64,000 nt of DNA from CAUTUX01 sp963542015 (lineage in GTDB: Bacteria; Bacillota; Clostridia; Christensenellales; CAG-917). Shown here piece by piece: positions 1 through 9,609 of this stretch (the stretch's first letter is position 1; every line of letters starts with the position of its first letter). The notes under the pieces were generated by a model. It searched no databases, was not told where the DNA came from, and was given only the letters and a program-made list of their open reading frames with translations. A program made the position numbers and the translations under genes. Location of the stretch: positions 1 through 64,000 of the forward strand of contig CAUTUX010000006.1 of NCBI GenBank assembly GCA_963542015.1. The letters run 5' to 3'.

Positions 1-2
1 AT

Positions 3-1523
3 TGGAAAAAACCAGCCAGTGATTTAAATTCCATCTGGTCATATGGATACTACTATTGGGACTGGGCAGATGCATCAACGCCAGTAGCAGATTTTGATAG
101 TGCTAAAGGTCAGTTGGATGTTAAATACAGTTCTCCATATGGGATAAGAGAAGGACAGAATCATTATGTATATAATGTGTTTGAAGAACTTGATAGTGAA
201 GGAGAATATTATCTTGATAGGGTAACTGGAAATTTATATGTATATTTTTCAGATACTAAAAACAAAGATGCCAAGGTAAGTGTTTCGTTGTTAAAAAAGA
301 GCATTATAAATGCCAACGAAAAATCAAAGAATCTTACATTTGATGGAATGACAATAAAACATACCCGAGGAAGCGGTATTGAAATTAAAGGTAGCAATAT
401 TGTTATAAGCAACATGCATGTTAAAAATGTGTCATCTAATGGTATACGGATTGAAGGACAAAATAACACAGTTAAAGACAATGAGATTGAGAATATAGGG
501 AAGAGCGGTATAGTTGCTGGACATGAACTAAAGTATGTAGAAGGAAATGTCACTAATGATATTAGGTTCAATGGCTTGAGAATGGAAAATAATATCGTTA
601 AGAATAACTATATTCATGCATATGGTGCAATTCAAAAAACATACACTGCTGGAATATTTTTGCAAGGAGTTGGTAACAAGGCACAACATAATGAAATATT
701 TGATGCACCACACATGGGGATTTATTATGCAGGGAATGAACATATAATCGAATACAATTATATTCATCATGTAGTTAAAGAATCATCGGATGCGGGTGCT
801 ATTTATTCTGGTAGAAACTTAAGTTACTTCGGCAATGTAGTTAGATATAACGCCGTCACAGATATTGGTAGTGGGCAGTTTACCCCAAATGGTATATACT
901 TTGATGACTGTTTAGCTGGGCAAGTAGCATATGGCAACCTTCTAGCAAATATTCCAGGTAGTGGGTTCCTTGTAGGCGGAGGAAGAGAACATAAGATATA
1001 TGACAATGTCATAGTAAACGCTAAGACTTCAATTGAATATGACTCAAGAGCGTATGATGGTATTGATGGTGGTTGGTATAAAAATAATGTAAATACTCCA
1101 AGCTCTAGGCAGTGGAAATTAATGAAAGATGCACAGCAATTATATGCCAATTGGCTTAAAGATCCTCAAAGTGTTGAAATTATGAAGAGAAGCGAGGCAG
1201 AATACAGTAACATAATGAAAATGGTTGGATTTGATAAAAAGAAAGATGCCAACAGTGCAGCAACACCTAATGGATCAGTGCATGGAAATATTGTAGTTTC
1301 TAGGGATGGCACGATAGGGAAAATTTCAGATGTTGTAAAAGAAAATGGAAAAATTGAGAACAATAAGATATACAGAATTTCAGAAGATAAAGTAGCTGCA
1401 TCATTTACAGATTTGGCAAAAGGTAGGTACGCAATAAAGAAAGATAGTCTTATAGCCAAAGAAAACAAGAACTACAATCTTGTGCCATATAACAAGATAG
1501 GGCGGGTAAACGAAGAAGACTAA
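3..1523 (+). CDS. Right-handed parallel beta-helix protein, probably a secreted carbohydrate-active enzyme (5' end outside window)
   Basis: The reading frame is open from the left edge of the window, so the N-terminus and any signal peptide are missing; the TTG at 114 is only an internal codon. The visible part starts with an aromatic-rich stretch (GYYYWDWAD), then the motif EGEYYLDRVTGNLY, which recalls the pre-helix module of beta-helix glycoside hydrolases such as the GH141 and GH110 groups. Many short asparagine-rich coils follow (N-x-I-x-x-N and G-I-x-I patterns), typical of PbH1 repeats. Such proteins usually act outside the cell on polysaccharides. The fold assignment is fairly secure; the enzyme family and substrate are inference. 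The gene ends 160 bases before adhE and no clear terminator follows. Confidence 0.7.
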   Translation, partial: WKKPASDLNSIWSYGYYYWDWADASTPVADFDSAKGQLDVKYSSPYGIREGQNHYVYNVFEELDSEGEYYLDRVTGNLYVYFSDTKNKDAKVSVSLLKKSIINANEKSKNLTFDGMTIKHTRGSGIEIKGSNIVISNMHVKNVSSNGIRIEGQNNTVKDNEIENIGKSGIVAGHELKYVEGNVTNDIRFNGLRMENNIVKNNYIHAYGAIQKTYTAGIFLQGVGNKAQHNEIFDAPHMGIYYAGNEHIIEYNYIHHVVKESSDAGAIYSGRNLSYFGNVVRYNAVTDIGSGQFTPNGIYFDDCLAGQVAYGNLLANIPGSGFLVGGGREHKIYDNVIVNAKTSIEYDSRAYDGIDGGWYKNNVNTPSSRQWKLMKDAQQLYANWLKDPQSVEIMKRSEAEYSNIMKMVGFDKKKDANSAATPNGSVHGNIVVSRDGTIGKISDVVKENGKIENNKIYRISEDKVAASFTDLAKGRYAIKKDSLIAKENKNYNLVPYNKIGRVNEED

Positions 1524-1626
1524 GAAAGTGGAAAAAAACACGAAGTATTAGGTGCCTGTCGTAAATGCGATTGAAAGGATAATGAAATTAAAAAATATAA
1601 ATAAATTTGTTTGATTAATAAAATTG

Positions 1627-1664
1627 TAATTGATAATATTATATCGATATTTATTTATCAATTA
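1627..1664. repeat. Perfect 10-bp inverted repeat upstream of adhE
   Basis: Arms TAATTGATAA (1627-1636) and TTATCAATTA (1655-1664) are separated by 18 AT-rich bases, about 20 bases before the adhE start. An A-run, not a T-run, follows, so this is not a terminator for the upstream gene. It could be an operator or a leader hairpin of adhE. It does not match the Rex consensus with its 4-base spacer. Confidence 0.5.
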
Positions 1665-1683
1665 AAAAAACAGTGGAGAAAAT

Positions 1684-4296
1684 ATGGAAAGAGACTATGT
1701 AGTAAACAGTGAAGAAACTTTAAACAAGTTAGTTGATGAAGTCAGAGAGGCACAGAAGAAATTCTCAACCTATACACAGGAACAGGTTGATAAAATCTTT
1801 TTTGAAGCTTCGATGGCTGCTAACAAAATGAGAATACCTCTTGCAAAAATGGCAGTAGAAGAAACAGGTATGGGTGTAGTTGAAGATAAAGTTATAAAAA
1901 ACCACTACGCAGCAGAGTACATCTACAACAGATATAAGCACGAAAAGACTTGTGGAATTTTAGAAGAGGACAAGGCACACGGAATTAAAAAGATAGCCGA
2001 GCCTGTTGGAGTTATAGCTGCAGTTGTTCCAACAACCAACCCAACATCAACAGCAATATTTAAAGCGTTACTTGCTTTAAAGACAAGAAATGGTCTTGTA
2101 TTTTCACCACATCCAAGAGCAAAGAAATGCACAATAGAAGCTGCAAAAATAGTTTTAAACGCAGCTATCAAAGCAGGTGCACCAGAGAATATCATTGCAT
2201 GGATTGATGAACCAAGTGTTGCACTGTCAGCACAATTAATGAAAGCATCAGATTTAATTTTGGCAACAGGTGGCCCAGGAATGGTTAAATCAGCATATAG
2301 CTCTGGAAAACCAGCAGTTGGTGTTGGAGCAGGAAATACACCCGCCATATTCCATTCAACAGCAGATATTAAATTGGCAGTTTCATCAGTACTTCATTCA
2401 AAGACATTTGATAACGGAATGATATGTGCTAGTGAACAGTCAGTAATTATTTTAAAAGACATATATAATGAAGTAAAAGAAGAGTTTAAATACAGAGGAG
2501 CATATTTCTTAACTCCTGCAGAGACAGAAAAAGTAAGAAAGACGATCATTATTAATGGAGCACTTAATGCCAAAATAGTTGGTCAAAAAGCATCTAAAAT
2601 AGCTGAGTTGGCTGGATGCAAAGTACCAGAAGATGCAAAGGTATTGATCGGAGAAGTACAAAGCGTTGACCTTGCAGAAGAGTTTGCACATGAAAAATTA
2701 AGCCCAGTACTTGCAATGTATAAAGCAACAAATTTTGAAGATGCTGTAAGTAAGGCAGAACAGCTAATTGCAGATGGCGGATATGGTCATACTTCTTCAT
2801 TATTCATAAATAAAGATACTCAGAAAGAAGCAATTGAAATGTGGCAAAAGAGAATGAAAACATGTAGATGTGTAATAAATATGCCATCATCACAGGGCGG
2901 TATTGGAGACATTTATAATTTTAAATTAACACCTTCACTCACATTGGGATGCGGAACTTGGGGTGGAAACTCAGTTTCAGAGAATGTAGGGGTAAAGCAT
3001 CTTATTAATATTAAAACAGTAGTTGAAAGGAGAGAAAATATGTTGTGGTTTAGAGCACCAGAGAAAGTATATTTAAAGAAAGGATGTTTGCCAGTAGCAC
3101 TTAGCGAACTAAAAAATTATTACAATAAAAAGAGAGCATTTGTTGTTACAGACCAATTTCTCTATCAGAACGGGTACACAAAGGCAATTACAGATAAGCT
3201 TGAGGAAATGGGAATAGAACATACAACATATTTTGATGTAGCTCCAGATCCAACATTGGCATGTGCAATGGAAGGTGCAAAACAGATGGAGGCATTTAAA
3301 CCAGATTGCATTATTGCAGTTGGTGGTGGTTCAGCAATGGATGCTGGTAAGATTATGTGGGTACTATATGAACATCCAGAAGTAAACTTCTTAGACCTCG
3401 CAATGACATTTATGGATATCAGAAAAAGAGTATATACATTCCCAAAAATGGGAGAGAAAGCATATTTTGTTGCAATTCCAACAACGGCAGGTACAGGTTC
3501 TGAAGTAACACCATTTGCCGTTATAACAGATGGTGAAAGTGGAGTTAAGTATCCATTGGCAGATTATGAATTAATGCCAAATATGGCAATTGTAGATGCT
3601 GATATGATGATGAACGCACCTAAGGGACTTACATCAGCTTCAGGTATTGATGCAGTAACACACGCACTGGAAGCTTACGCATCAATGATGGCAACAGATT
3701 ATACAGATGGTTTGGCAAAACAGGCATTGAAAATAATATTTGAATATTTACCTAGAGCATACAATGACGGACCAAATGATGCTGAAGCAAGAGAAAAAAT
3801 GGCGAATGCAGCATCTATGGCTGGTATGGCTTTCGCAAATGCGTTCCTTGGAGTTTGTCACTCAATGGCTCATAAACTTGGAGCATTCCACCACATTCCA
3901 CATGGTATTGCTAATGCTTTAATGATAAATGAGGTTTTAAAATTCAATGCAAATGAAGTTCCTTCAAAGATGGGAACATTCCCTCAGTATGATCACCCAC
4001 ATACTTTGGCAAGATACGCTGAAGTTGCAGAAAGCTTGGGATTAAAGGGCAAGACAGACGAAGAAAAATTTCAGTCTTTACTTAAGGCAATCGATAGTCT
4101 AAAATCAAAGATAGGAATAAAGAAAACTATCAAGGATTACGGAATATCAGAGGATACTTTCTTAGCCACATTAGACGAGATGACAGTACAAGCATTTGAC
4201 GACCAATGTACTGGAGCAAACCCAAGGTATCCATTAATGGAAGAAATCAAAAAAATGTATTTAACAGCTTACTACGGTGAAGAGGTTAAAAAATAA
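1684..4296 (+). CDS. adhE: Bifunctional acetaldehyde-CoA/alcohol dehydrogenase AdhE
   Basis: 870 residues, the usual AdhE length. The N-terminal half is a CoA-acylating aldehyde dehydrogenase with catalytic Cys248 in the context GMICASEQ. The C-terminal half is an iron-dependent alcohol dehydrogenase with GGGSAMDAGK, GTGSEVTPFAVITD and the metal-binding histidines in the segment VCHSMAHKLGAFHHIPHG (about residues 723-742). The enzyme reduces acetyl-CoA to ethanol through acetaldehyde and regenerates NAD+ during fermentation; in this family it assembles into spirosome filaments. The ATG is preceded by a GGAG ribosome site. A 10-bp inverted repeat lies in the leader. A small kinase gene follows after 9 bases, suggesting co-transcription. 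Confidence 0.97.
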   Translation: MERDYVVNSEETLNKLVDEVREAQKKFSTYTQEQVDKIFFEASMAANKMRIPLAKMAVEETGMGVVEDKVIKNHYAAEYIYNRYKHEKTCGILEEDKAHGIKKIAEPVGVIAAVVPTTNPTSTAIFKALLALKTRNGLVFSPHPRAKKCTIEAAKIVLNAAIKAGAPENIIAWIDEPSVALSAQLMKASDLILATGGPGMVKSAYSSGKPAVGVGAGNTPAIFHSTADIKLAVSSVLHSKTFDNGMICASEQSVIILKDIYNEVKEEFKYRGAYFLTPAETEKVRKTIIINGALNAKIVGQKASKIAELAGCKVPEDAKVLIGEVQSVDLAEEFAHEKLSPVLAMYKATNFEDAVSKAEQLIADGGYGHTSSLFINKDTQKEAIEMWQKRMKTCRCVINMPSSQGGIGDIYNFKLTPSLTLGCGTWGGNSVSENVGVKHLINIKTVVERRENMLWFRAPEKVYLKKGCLPVALSELKNYYNKKRAFVVTDQFLYQNGYTKAITDKLEEMGIEHTTYFDVAPDPTLACAMEGAKQMEAFKPDCIIAVGGGSAMDAGKIMWVLYEHPEVNFLDLAMTFMDIRKRVYTFPKMGEKAYFVAIPTTAGTGSEVTPFAVITDGESGVKYPLADYELMPNMAIVDADMMMNAPKGLTSASGIDAVTHALEAYASMMATDYTDGLAKQALKIIFEYLPRAYNDGPNDAEAREKMANAASMAGMAFANAFLGVCHSMAHKLGAFHHIPHGIANALMINEVLKFNANEVPSKMGTFPQYDHPHTLARYAEVAESLGLKGKTDEEKFQSLLKAIDSLKSKIGIKKTIKDYGISEDTFLATLDEMTVQAFDDQCTGANPRYPLMEEIKKMYLTAYYGEEVKK

Positions 4297-4305
4297 GGGG
4301 AAGGA

Positions 4306-5052
4306 ATGAAAGATATTATTTATTCAACAGATAACAAACAGGTTTATAAAGACGGTAAAGGTAACGCTATAAAGCTTTTTTCAAAAAGCTTTAGCAAATC
4401 CGATGTATTAAACGAGGCTTTGAACCAGGCAAGAGTTGAAGAAGCAGGAGTATGTGTTGCACCAATAAATGGGGTTTATCAGATTGATGGACAACTAGCC
4501 ATAGAAATGAAATCCATTGAAGGAGAAGACTTAAAGTCCTTAATGGATAAGAATCCTGCAAATGTTGATAAATATCTTGAAGATTTTGTAAATTTGCAAA
4601 TAGATATGCAAAAGCACACAGCTCCTAAACTTACTCAGTTAAGAGTAAAAATGGATATGAAAATTCAAGAAGCCAAAATTGACGACACAGTCAAGTATGA
4701 GCTTCAAACCAAGTTGCACAGCATGCCTAAACACAACAAGTTATGTCATGGAGATTTTAGACCAAGCAATATTATTTATGGAAAGGATGGTAAAAAATAT
4801 ATAATCGACTGGTCACATGCGACACAAGGGAATGCAAGTGCTGATGCTGCGAGAACATATCTTATATTTAAACTTGATAAAAAAGATGAGATAGCTGAGA
4901 AGTATTTGAAGTTGTTCTCATCAAAGACGAAAACACCTATTCAGTATATTAAAGACTGGTTACCAATTGTTGCAGCCTCACAGTCTGTAAAGGGTAAACC
5001 AGAAGAAAGAGATTTCTTACTCGGTTGGTTAAATATCGTAGATATAAATTAG
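4306..5052 (+). CDS. APH/choline-kinase family phosphotransferase
   Basis: 248 residues with the aminoglycoside phosphotransferase/choline kinase fold. The Brenner motif HGDFRPSN lies at about residues 148-155 and the metal-binding aspartate follows in YIIDWSHA near residue 168. The N-terminal lobe is short. Such proteins phosphorylate small molecules (choline, sugars, aminoglycosides); the substrate here cannot be told, and nothing argues for antibiotic resistance in particular. It starts at ATG after a GGGGAAGG ribosome site, 9 bases downstream of adhE, and is probably co-transcribed with it. Confidence 0.75.
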   Translation: MKDIIYSTDNKQVYKDGKGNAIKLFSKSFSKSDVLNEALNQARVEEAGVCVAPINGVYQIDGQLAIEMKSIEGEDLKSLMDKNPANVDKYLEDFVNLQIDMQKHTAPKLTQLRVKMDMKIQEAKIDDTVKYELQTKLHSMPKHNKLCHGDFRPSNIIYGKDGKKYIIDWSHATQGNASADAARTYLIFKLDKKDEIAEKYLKLFSSKTKTPIQYIKDWLPIVAASQSVKGKPEERDFLLGWLNIVDIN

Positions 5053-5186
5053 CCGATTAGAACAGCTATAATATCTAGTAGCAGAGCATTTTGCCAATTT
5101 TGTTGAATTGACAGTTTAATGTGTTGTTGTTTCTCAATTAAAAGAGTAATAGGTAAGTTTTTCAAAAAAGTTAAACAAAAAATTGT

Positions 5187-5215
5187 TTGACAAGCAACGC
5201 TTAATATTTTAAACT
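5187..5215 (+). promoter_or_regulatory. Sigma-A-type promoter of the tRNA cluster
   Basis: TTGACA (5187-5192), a 17-base spacer, and TAAACT (5210-5215), ending 17 bases before the first tRNA. The perfect -35 box and spacing fit a strong housekeeping promoter for the four tRNAs. Confidence 0.75.
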
Positions 5216-5232
5216 GACTAGGCGTTGAATAT

Positions 5233-5307
5233 CGCGGGGTAGAGAAGTGGTATCTCGTCGGGCTCATAACCCGGAGGTCGTTGGTTCAAATCCAGCCCCC
5301 GCAACCA
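5233..5307 (+). tRNA. tRNA-fMet (CAT), initiator
   Basis: A 75-base cloverleaf with CCA encoded. The first base C faces A72, so the acceptor end is unpaired at position 1, the initiator hallmark. The D stem GAGA/TCTC gives the A11:U24 pair typical of bacterial initiators. The anticodon loop is CTCATAA. Confidence 0.95.
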
Positions 5308-5326
5308 CAGGTCAAATTAAGTACTT

Positions 5327-5403
5327 GGCGGCGTAGCTTAGCTGGTTATAGCATCCGGTTCATACCCGGAAGGTCGTTGGTTCGAATCTGACCGCCGCTA
5401 CCA
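5327..5403 (+). tRNA. tRNA-Met (CAT), elongator
   Basis: A 77-base cloverleaf with CCA encoded. The acceptor stem GGCGGCG pairs with CGCCGCT (a G1:U72 wobble), and the anticodon loop is TTCATAC. The overall sequence resembles clostridial elongator tRNA-Met rather than tRNA-Ile2. The D stem carries a T:T mismatch (GCTT against TAGC) and the T stem has two G:U pairs, so it is a weakened but recognisable tRNA. Confidence 0.9.
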
Positions 5404-5410
5404 AAAAATT

Positions 5411-5485
5411 GGCTCCATGGTCAAGCGGTTAAGACATCGCCCCTTCACGGCGATAACTCGGGTTCGAGTCCCGATGGAGTCACCA
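5411..5485 (+). tRNA. tRNA-Glu (TTC)
   Basis: A 75-base cloverleaf. The acceptor stem GGCTCCA pairs with TGGAGTC, the anticodon loop carries TTC, the T arm GGGTTCGAGTCCC is canonical, and CCA is encoded. Confidence 0.96.
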
Positions 5486-5489
5486 AAAT

Positions 5490-5566
5490 GGAGGCTTAGC
5501 TCAGTTGGTTAGAGCACTTGCCTTACAAGCAAGGGGTCATAGGTTCGAGTCCTATAGCCTCTACCA
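5490..5566 (+). tRNA. tRNA-Val (TAC)
   Basis: A 77-base cloverleaf. The acceptor stem GGAGGCT pairs with AGCCTCT, the anticodon stem-loop is CTTGC-CTTACAA-GCAAG giving anticodon TAC, and CCA is encoded. It is the last of the four-tRNA cluster. The 260 bases between it and leuS hold no recognisable T-box or other leader RNA. Confidence 0.96.
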
Positions 5567-5826
5567 GAATGGTGATTTGCGTGTATTTTAAAGATATTTC
5601 ATTAAAAAATGCTGCGCATTTCAAAACATTATTTAACATTTCGACTAATTTTCTGCGATTTATTTATTTTCTAGAATAGTACCAAAACATAGAATTGAAT
5701 AAAGTGTAATTGTCTAAATTTCATAAAAAATTTTATTTATAACTAAGAATAAAAGTGGTTATTTTTTTGCATATTAACATATCTGAATATACAATATATA
5801 CAACTGAGAAAGGTGGAAAAACTACA

Positions 5827-8244
5827 ATGGATTTTAAACAAATTGAAAAAAAATGGCGTAAAAAATGGGAAGATACAAAGCTATATAAATTTGATATAAA
5901 TAGTAAAAAACCAAAGTTTTATGCTTTAGAAATGTTCTCATATCCTTCTGGAGCAAAGTTGCACGCTGGTCACTGGTATAATTACGGACCAGCTGATTCA
6001 TATGCAAGATTTAAAATGATGCAAGGATATAATGTTTTTCATCCAATGGGATTTGATGCATTCGGTTTGCCTGCTGAGAACTATGCAATTAAGACTGGGA
6101 TACATCCACAAGATAGCACAAGAAAAAATATTGAAACAATGGAAGAGCAACTTAAAAAAATAGGGGCTACATATGATTGGGATTACGAGATAAAAACATG
6201 TGAACCAGATTACTACAAATGGACACAATGGATGTTCGTTCAGCTATATAAAAAAGGATTGGCATATAGAAAAGAAGCTCCAGTAAATTGGTGTACATCA
6301 TGCAATACGGTGTTAGCAAATGAGCAAGTTCAGAATGGGGAATGTGAAAGATGTCATTCTATAGTTGAAAAAAGAAACCTCACTCAGTGGTTTTTTAGAA
6401 TAACTGATTATGCAGAGGAACTTCTGAGAGATATTGATGCACTCGACTGGCCAGAGAAAACAAAAGCGATGCAGAAATACTGGATAGGGAAAAGTGAGGG
6501 AGCAGAAGTTGATTTTAAAATTGAAAACAGCGATAAAAAGGTAACAGTATTCACAACTAGAGCAGACACATTATTTGGAGTTACCTATGTAGTTTTGGCA
6601 CCAGAAAACCCTATTGTCAAAGAAGTGACCACGAAAGAACATCAAAAGGAAGTAGATAAATATATAAAGAACACTTTAAGAGTTTCAGAAATAGATAGAA
6701 TGTCGGCAACACGAGAAAAGACAGGTGTCCTCACAGGCGGATATGCTATCAATCCAGTAAATGGAGACAGAGTTCCTATATTGGTCGCAGATTATGTAAT
6801 AGGAACATATGGTACAGGAGCCGTAATGGGTGTTGCTGCTCATGATGATAGAGACTTTGATTTTGCAAAAAAATTAGGTCTTGAAATAAAGAGAGTCATT
6901 AAGAATCCAGAAACAAATGATGAGCTTCCATATTGTGAAGATGCAGGAATTTTATGCAATAGTGGAAAATATGATGGATTGAATACTTCATCAGCCAGAA
7001 GGGCAATAGTTAGTGATTTAGAAAAACAAGGAAGTGGAAGGCTCAAAATTAATTATCGATTGAGAGATTGGTTGGTATCTAGACAAAGATATTGGGGAGC
7101 TCCAATTCCTGTAATACACTGTGAACATTGTGGGGAAGTTTTAGTTGAAGAATCTGATCTACCAGTTCTTTTACCATATAATGTAAACTTCACTCCTGAC
7201 GGAGAATCACCGCTGAAGAAGTGTGATGATTTTATGAATGTGAAGTGTCCTAAGTGCGGTAGAGATGCAAAAAGAGATCCAGACACATTAGATACCTTTG
7301 TATGTTCAAGTTGGTATTATCTCCGATATACTAGTAAAAATGATAAAGCCCCATTTGACACTAAGATAGTGGATAAGCTGTTGCCTGTTGATAAATATGT
7401 TGGTGGAGCAGAACATGCATGTATGCACTTGCTATATGCAAGGTTTTTCACGAAAGCATTGAGAGATATGGGCTATCTTCATTTTTCTGAACCATTTAAG
7501 TCATTGGTGCATCAGGGAATTATTTTGGGACCTGATGGTCAAAAGATGTCAAAATCAAGGGGAAATGTTGTGTCTCCAGATGATGCGATATCAAAGTATG
7601 GTTCTGATGTATTTAGGCTTTATCTTATGTTTGGATTTAATTATGTCGAGGGAGGTCCATGGAGTGAAAGTGGACTTGATGGGATAGCAAAGTTCCTTGA
7701 AAGAGTTGAAAGAATAGTAGAAAAGAGTAAAGAACATACTTATGAATCTGGGGATCTAACAAAAGAAGAAAAGCAACTGAACTACACTAGAAATAATACA
7801 ATTAAAAGCGTAACAAATGACATGGAAAATTTCTCATTCAATACAGCAGTTGCGAGAATAATGGAATTAGTAAATGCATTATATTCATATGATTCATCGA
7901 TACAAAAAAGGCATGTAATATTTAAAGACAGCATAAAAGATTTAATTTTATTATTAGCTCCATTTGCACCACATAGAGCAGAAGAACTATGGGAGATGAT
8001 AGGAGGCAAGTACTCAGTATTTAACCAGATTTTTCCAGTAACTGATGAAAAAGCACTTGTTAAAGATGAAATAGAAATTGTTGTGCAGATCAACGCCAAA
8101 ATTAGAGGAAAATTAACAGTTGAGCCTAATATGGATAAGGCAAAGCTTGAAAAACTAGCGATAGATCTTGTTAAAGATAAAATAGGTGGAGACATTAAAA
8201 AGGTAATTGTAGTTCCTAACAAATTGGTTAACATTATAATTTAG
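5827..8244 (+). CDS. leuS: Leucyl-tRNA synthetase
   Basis: 805 residues, normal for bacterial LeuRS. This class I enzyme charges tRNA-Leu. The HIGH motif appears as HAGH (residues 46-49) and KMSKS is at residues 573-577. The CP1 editing domain lies between them, with GVAAHDDRDFDFA marking the editing pocket. CxxC pairs (WCTSCN with CERCH; CEHCG with CPKCG) form zinc knuckles. The frame is open further upstream to 5755, but the ATG at 5827 follows AGAAAGGTGG and matches the usual N-terminus. serS follows after 9 bases, so the two synthetases form an operon. Confidence 0.97.
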   Translation: MDFKQIEKKWRKKWEDTKLYKFDINSKKPKFYALEMFSYPSGAKLHAGHWYNYGPADSYARFKMMQGYNVFHPMGFDAFGLPAENYAIKTGIHPQDSTRKNIETMEEQLKKIGATYDWDYEIKTCEPDYYKWTQWMFVQLYKKGLAYRKEAPVNWCTSCNTVLANEQVQNGECERCHSIVEKRNLTQWFFRITDYAEELLRDIDALDWPEKTKAMQKYWIGKSEGAEVDFKIENSDKKVTVFTTRADTLFGVTYVVLAPENPIVKEVTTKEHQKEVDKYIKNTLRVSEIDRMSATREKTGVLTGGYAINPVNGDRVPILVADYVIGTYGTGAVMGVAAHDDRDFDFAKKLGLEIKRVIKNPETNDELPYCEDAGILCNSGKYDGLNTSSARRAIVSDLEKQGSGRLKINYRLRDWLVSRQRYWGAPIPVIHCEHCGEVLVEESDLPVLLPYNVNFTPDGESPLKKCDDFMNVKCPKCGRDAKRDPDTLDTFVCSSWYYLRYTSKNDKAPFDTKIVDKLLPVDKYVGGAEHACMHLLYARFFTKALRDMGYLHFSEPFKSLVHQGIILGPDGQKMSKSRGNVVSPDDAISKYGSDVFRLYLMFGFNYVEGGPWSESGLDGIAKFLERVERIVEKSKEHTYESGDLTKEEKQLNYTRNNTIKSVTNDMENFSFNTAVARIMELVNALYSYDSSIQKRHVIFKDSIKDLILLLAPFAPHRAEELWEMIGGKYSVFNQIFPVTDEKALVKDEIEIVVQINAKIRGKLTVEPNMDKAKLEKLAIDLVKDKIGGDIKKVIVVPNKLVNIII

Positions 8245-8253
8245 AGAGGAAAC

Positions 8254-9537
8254 ATGTTAGACATAGTACGAATAAGAAATAATAAAGAAGAAATAGAAAA
8301 ACTTCTAAAGAACAAAGGCTTTGAAATAGATTTTTCTAAAGTTATTAAACTTGATGACAAGAGAAAAGAAATAATTCAAGAAGTCGAAAAGCTCAAAGCA
8401 TTAAGAAATAGTACATCAGCATCAATTCCTAAGCTGAAAAAAGAAGGGAAAGATGTTACACCTATATTTGAGGAGATGAGGCAGCTTGGGGATAAAATTG
8501 TGCAAGATGATGAAAAACTAAGCAAAGTACAAGAAGAAATCAATGCAATTTTATGTGTAATTCCAAACATCCCAGACAGCGATTTAAAACCTGGAGAAAA
8601 AGAAAACAACGAAGTTATAAGGGTTGTTAATCCTAAGAGAGAATTTGATTTCAAAATACGAGACCATGTTGAACTTGCCACGATGCATCAGTTAATTGAC
8701 TATGATAGGGGCGTTAAACTTTCAGGAAACGGATTTTGGATATATAGAGGAATGGGTGCCAGATTGGAATGGGCATTATTAAATTTCTTTATAGAAGAAC
8801 ACATTAAGGATGGATATGAATTTATTCTTCCGCCACATCAGTTAAACTATGCTTGCGGATATGGAGCTGGGCAGTTTCCAAAGTTCGCTGAAGAAGTGTA
8901 TTGGCTGGACTGTGCAACAGAGAGAGAAAAGAATAGATTTATGCTACCTACGGCTGAAACTGCACTTGTGAACATGTATTCAAATGAAATTATAGAAGAA
9001 TCAAAATTACCATTTAAGCTCTTTGCTTATACCCCTTGCTATAGAAAAGAAGCTGGAAGTGCCAGAAAAGAAGAAAGAGGAATGATAAGAGGACATCAGT
9101 TTAACAAGATCGAGATGGTGCAAATAACAACCCCAGAGCAAAGCGATAAGGCATTTGAAGAACTTGTGAGAAAGGCAAGTGATCTTGTTGAAAAACTAGG
9201 GTTGCACTTCAGAGTTGCTAAATTAGCTGCTGGCGATTGCTCAGCATCTATGGCTAGGACATATGATATAGAATTATATATACCATCAATGGGCATATAT
9301 AAGGAATGTAGCTCTGTAAGTAATGCGAGAGACTATCAGGCAAGAAGAAATAATACAAGATATAGGAATAGTGGAACAAAGAAACCTGACTTTGTGCACA
9401 CGCTTAATGGATCTGGATTAGCTACATCGAGATTGATACCTGCAATACTTGAACAAAATCAAAACAAGGATGGTAGTATTGTTGTACCTGAAGTATTAAG
9501 AAAATATCTTGGAGGAATTTCAGAAATTAAATTATAG
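8254..9537 (+). CDS. serS: Seryl-tRNA synthetase
   Basis: 427 residues. The class II synthetase charges tRNA-Ser. The N-terminal about 110 residues are a long helical coiled-coil arm (rich in K, E and L, including DDKRKEIIQEVEKLKALRN), which grips the long variable arm of tRNA-Ser. The catalytic part contains motif 2 around YRKEAGSARKEERGMIRGHQF and motif 3 as NGSGLATSRLIPAILE. GAGAGGAAAC precedes the ATG. It is the second gene of the leuS-serS pair and ends at a clear bidirectional terminator. Confidence 0.97.
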   Translation: MLDIVRIRNNKEEIEKLLKNKGFEIDFSKVIKLDDKRKEIIQEVEKLKALRNSTSASIPKLKKEGKDVTPIFEEMRQLGDKIVQDDEKLSKVQEEINAILCVIPNIPDSDLKPGEKENNEVIRVVNPKREFDFKIRDHVELATMHQLIDYDRGVKLSGNGFWIYRGMGARLEWALLNFFIEEHIKDGYEFILPPHQLNYACGYGAGQFPKFAEEVYWLDCATEREKNRFMLPTAETALVNMYSNEIIEESKLPFKLFAYTPCYRKEAGSARKEERGMIRGHQFNKIEMVQITTPEQSDKAFEELVRKASDLVEKLGLHFRVAKLAAGDCSASMARTYDIELYIPSMGIYKECSSVSNARDYQARRNNTRYRNSGTKKPDFVHTLNGSGLATSRLIPAILEQNQNKDGSIVVPEVLRKYLGGISEIKL

Positions 9538-9575
9538 AAGATAGGGTTTAAATTTGCGTTGATAGCACAATAAAA

Positions 9576-9601
9576 AAAAGAGACCCCCAAGGGTCTCTTT
9601 T
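9576..9601. terminator. Bidirectional rho-independent terminator
   Basis: The stem AAAAGAGACCC / GGGTCTCTTTT has a 4-base loop (CCAA), with A-runs on one side and T-runs on the other. It lies between the convergent serS and the minus-strand lipoprotein gene and can end both transcripts. Confidence 0.92.
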
Positions 9602-9609
9602 AAGTTGTC

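Noticed and set aside
4306..5052. Aminoglycoside-resistance kinase
   Set aside because: Only the general APH/choline-kinase motifs are present; the adhE context gives no reason to claim resistance.
5606..5622. Small hairpin AAATGC-TGC-GCATTT after the tRNA cluster
   Set aside because: Short stem and no T-run; not a convincing terminator.
5567..5826. Possible T-box riboswitch in the leuS leader
   Set aside because: No AGGGTGGNACCGCG-type T-box sequence and no specifier stem or terminator could be found.
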